This document shows positions 63,909-64,000 of a stretch of 64,000 nt of DNA, piece after piece. Made by a program: the position numbers and the translations under genes. Every line of letters starts with the position of its first letter. The first letter of the stretch is position 1. The notes beneath the pieces are model-generated. The model had not been told where the DNA came from, did no database searches, and was given only the letters and a program-made list of their open reading frames with translations. Source of the stretch: JAGPUQ01 sp050250395 (GTDB taxonomy: Bacteria; Pseudomonadota; Gammaproteobacteria; Pseudomonadales; Porticoccaceae). The DNA lies in assembly GCA_050250395.1 (NCBI GenBank), contig JBFWOQ010000011.1, positions 15,233-79,232 of the forward strand, written 5' to 3'.

Positions 63909-63935
63909 AAAAAAAGCCCCGGTAAAGGGGCTTTT
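63909..63935 (-). terminator. Terminator of the OmpA-like gene
   Basis: AAAAGCCCC pairs with GGGGCTTTT across GGTAAA, with a further A run that reads as T on the minus strand. It lies between the OmpA-like stop and obg. Confidence 0.85.
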
Positions 63936-63958
63936 CCGCAAGCCTGTCGCGATGGCGG

Positions 63959-64000
63959 TCAGTTGACCACGATGTCGACGAAGCGGCGGTTGTGCGGTCC
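63959..64000 (-). CDS. C-terminal end of an OmpA-like protein
   Basis: Only 13 residues are in view, GPHNRRFVDIVVN, then a stop. The NRR-[FV]-[VD]-I ending is usual for OmpA/Pal peptidoglycan-binding domains. The rest of the gene is beyond the window. Confidence 0.55.
   Translation of the reverse strand, partial: GPHNRRFVDIVVN

Overview
The window is a GC-rich chromosomal segment from a gammaproteobacterium. Supporting gene orders are dksA-gluQ-pcnB-folK-panB, nnr-tsaE-amiC-mutL-miaA, mlaFEDCBA, prkA-yeaH-spoVR and obg-proB, together with slyX, sfsA and htpX. Several CoA-related genes (CaiB/BaiF transferase, DUF35 OB-fold protein, thiolase-like protein, acetoacetyl-CoA synthetase, DUF7064 protein with an aminoglycoside-kinase-like partner) suggest an environmental degrader of lipids, steroids or aromatics. 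The genus cannot be fixed from sequence alone; an Immundisolibacter-like lineage is only a guess.

Layout. 1-3200: the 3' end of recJ, an MFS transporter, then an accessory island with an integron attC-like hairpin, a low-GC HEPN-like gene and a 201-bp second copy of part of the MFS gene. 3260-8260: a bacterioferritin-like protein, a CDF metal exporter and a zinc-type ABC import cluster (solute binder, permease, porin, His-rich protein) without an ATPase gene. 8530-14720: nhaA, small enzymes of the F420/nitroreductase and SnoaL folds, the kinase-like/DUF7064 pair, and a YeeE/YedE pair divergent from a BigR-like ArsR repressor with the two expected cysteines. 14710-19870: panB, a deoxynucleoside kinase, folK and pcnB, then a 372-bp gap, gluQ and dksA. 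The gap sits where Pseudomonas carries crcZ, and holds AAC/AAT repeats and a terminator-like hairpin.

19950-27100: aminotransferase-sfsA, a SnoaL protein, a Rieske protein coupled to htpX, an LEA14-like lipoprotein, slyX, an M15 peptidase, cysE, dgkA and an unknown repeat protein. 27130-37020: fumC, the complete mlaFEDCBA lipid-trafficking operon, rep helicase, a PaaI thioesterase and acetoacetyl-CoA synthetase. 37400-41920: the PrkA kinase/YeaH/SpoVR stress module. 41920-48280: a broken ABC ATPase, an archaeal-type glucan phosphorylase, a copper P-type ATPase with a small membrane protein, a Met/Gly-rich EF-hand protein and a GST. 48420-53430: MOSC protein, ogt, an FKBP-type lipoprotein isomerase, and a CaiB / DUF35 / thiolase-like cluster resembling steroid side-chain aldolases. 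53500-64000: miaA, mutL, amiC, tsaE and nnr in one minus-strand run, queG, rpsT, a YqhA-like fragment, proB, obg and the very end of an OmpA-like gene.

Most of the window is ordinary housekeeping sequence. The best candidates for something new are the cassette-borne HEPN-like gene at 2012-2731 and the putative CrcZ-like small RNA at about 18195-18360. No CRISPR array, rRNA, tRNA, transposase or integrase gene was seen.
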